Shown here: positions 6,000 through 6,327 of the stretch, in pieces | How positions within the stretch are numbered: the first letter of the stretch is position 1 | Layout of the letters: each line of letters begins with the position of its first letter | Assembly: GCA_900753245.1 (NCBI GenBank) | Contig: CAADYJ010000047.1 | Location: forward strand, 1 to 6,327 | Length of the DNA stretch: 6,327 nucleotides | Reading direction: 5' to 3' | From: Clostridia bacterium | GTDB lineage: Bacteria > Bacillota > Clostridia > TANB77 > CAG-508 | The notes under the pieces: generated by a model | What the model saw: the letters and a program-made list of their open reading frames with translations, nothing else | Told to the model about the DNA's origin: nothing | The model's database searches: none | Program-made: the position numbers and the translations under genes

Positions 6000-6076
6000 G
6001 GCCTGGTAGTTCAGTTGGTTAGAACGCTAGCCTGTCACGCTAGAGGTCGACGGTTCGAGCCCGTTCCAGGTCGCCA
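6000..6076 (+). tRNA. tRNA-Asp (anticodon GUC)
   Basis: A 77-nt cloverleaf. The acceptor GGCCTGG pairs with CCAGGTC (one G-U), followed by discriminator G and encoded CCA. Anticodon stem CTAGC/GCTAG encloses loop CTGTCAC, so the anticodon is GTC. T-arm GACGG/CCGTT (one G-U) carries TTCGAGC. G as the discriminator base fits tRNA-Asp identity. It lies 42 nt after tRNA-Val. Confidence 0.97.
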
Positions 6077-6082
6077 TTTTTT

Positions 6083-6097
6083 TATGTTAAAAACATA
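6083..6097 (+). repeat. Small spacer hairpin between tRNA-Asp and tRNA-Phe
   Basis: TATGTT (6083-6088) and AACATA (6092-6097) form a 6-bp stem with an AAA loop, just after a run of seven T residues that follows the CCA of tRNA-Asp. It is too weak to be a terminator and may be chance in AT-rich DNA. Confidence 0.25.
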
Positions 6098-6104
6098 TAT
6101 GCAT

Positions 6105-6180
6105 GCTTCGATAGCTCAGTTGGTAGAGCAAGGGACTGAAAATCCCTGTGTCAGTGGTTCGATTCCACTTCGAAGCACCA
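6105..6180 (+). tRNA. tRNA-Phe (anticodon GAA)
   Basis: A 76-nt cloverleaf. The acceptor GCTTCGA pairs with TCGAAGC (6170-6176), followed by discriminator A and encoded CCA. D-arm GCTC/GAGC. Anticodon stem AGGGA/TCCCT encloses loop CTGAAAA, so the anticodon is GAA. T-arm AGTGG/CCACT carries TTCGATT. Last tRNA of the cluster; the terminator starts five bases downstream. Confidence 0.97.
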
Positions 6181-6184
6181 AAGT

Positions 6185-6211
6185 AAAAAAGCCTAAATCT
6201 AGGCTTTTTTT
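6185..6211 (+). terminator. Intrinsic terminator of the tRNA cluster
   Basis: AAAAAAGCCTA (6185-6195) pairs with TAGGCTTTTTT (6200-6210) around an AATC loop, with a run of seven T residues (6205-6211). The A-run/T-run symmetry would also allow function on the other strand. Confidence 0.92.
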
Positions 6212-6256
6212 GTGTTTGAAAGTGGACTAAATAAATGATAGCGTTAGTGTAAAATT

Positions 6257-6295
6257 TATGTAGGCAAAATATAAAAATTTGTCTACATATTTTTT
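6257..6295 (+). terminator. Second intrinsic terminator downstream of the tRNA cluster
   Basis: TATGTAGGCAAA (6257-6268) pairs with TTTGTCTACATA (6278-6289), 12 bp with one G-U and a 9-nt AT loop, followed by six T residues (6290-6295). The 45 nt between it and the first terminator hold no gene I can recognise. Nothing identifiable follows to the window end. Confidence 0.65.
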
Positions 6296-6327
6296 CTAAA
6301 AATATATTGAAAAAACATAGATAATCC

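Noticed and set aside
5834..6022. Open frame on the + strand across the tRNA promoter, tRNA-Val and into tRNA-Asp
   Set aside because: Its core (RLAQLGEHLP...) is the familiar spurious translation of tRNA sequence; there is no ribosome binding site and the DNA is fully explained by the promoter and tRNA genes.
6015..6230. Open frame on the + strand across tRNA-Asp, tRNA-Phe and the terminator
   Set aside because: It is also a translation of tRNA sequence (VRTLACHARGRRFEPV, SIAQLVEQGTENP) and runs through the terminator, so it is not a gene.

Overview
The window is strongly AT-rich on both coding and non-coding DNA. It uses AGA for arginine, has strong AGGAGG-type ribosome binding sites and encodes the CCA ends of its tRNAs. 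The proteins look like those of low-GC Gram-positive bacteria: an FtsEX system feeding secreted coiled-coil murein hydrolases of the PcsB/CwlO/EnvC type. This suggests a Clostridia-like Firmicute chromosome. A species cannot be named from the sequence. TGG encodes Trp and nothing indicates an altered genetic code. Every gene of any length is on the + strand.

Layout. Positions 1-156 hold the last codons of an unidentified upstream gene and its strong terminator. Positions 157-373 are an AT-rich leader with a good sigma-A-type promoter (272-300). Positions 374-4423 are a tight four-gene unit: ftsE, ftsX (14-nt overlap), then two paralogous secreted proteins, each with a signal peptide, a long coiled coil and an M23 (LytM) zinc peptidase domain. 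A hairpin terminator follows at 4426-4462. Next comes a C-terminal processing protease (S41, CtpA type) with a TTG start at 4531-5727, probably with its own weak promoter. After a long imperfect hairpin (5731-5802), a near-consensus promoter (5834-5862) drives a tRNA cluster, Val(UAC)-Asp(GUC)-Phe(GAA). The cluster ends at a strong terminator, and a second terminator lies 45 nt further on.

How the genes fit together. FtsE (ATPase) and FtsX (membrane subunit) form a type VII ABC-like machine that transmits ATP-driven movement through the envelope to a coiled-coil peptidoglycan hydrolase or activator. The two following genes are the obvious partners. Both retain all the histidine and aspartate residues expected of an active M23 endopeptidase, unlike the degenerate LytM domain of E. 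coli EnvC. The two copies share the predicted FtsX-docking region but differ in their catalytic domains, which suggests duplication and specialisation. The adjacent membrane-anchored CtpA could process or remove these hydrolases, as CtpA/Prc proteases do in Gram-negative bacteria. That link is inference from position. Most of the window is conserved cell-envelope and translation machinery. I found no mobile element, CRISPR array or clearly unprecedented system. The tandem FtsEX-linked hydrolases and the hairpins around the tRNA genes deserve the closest look.
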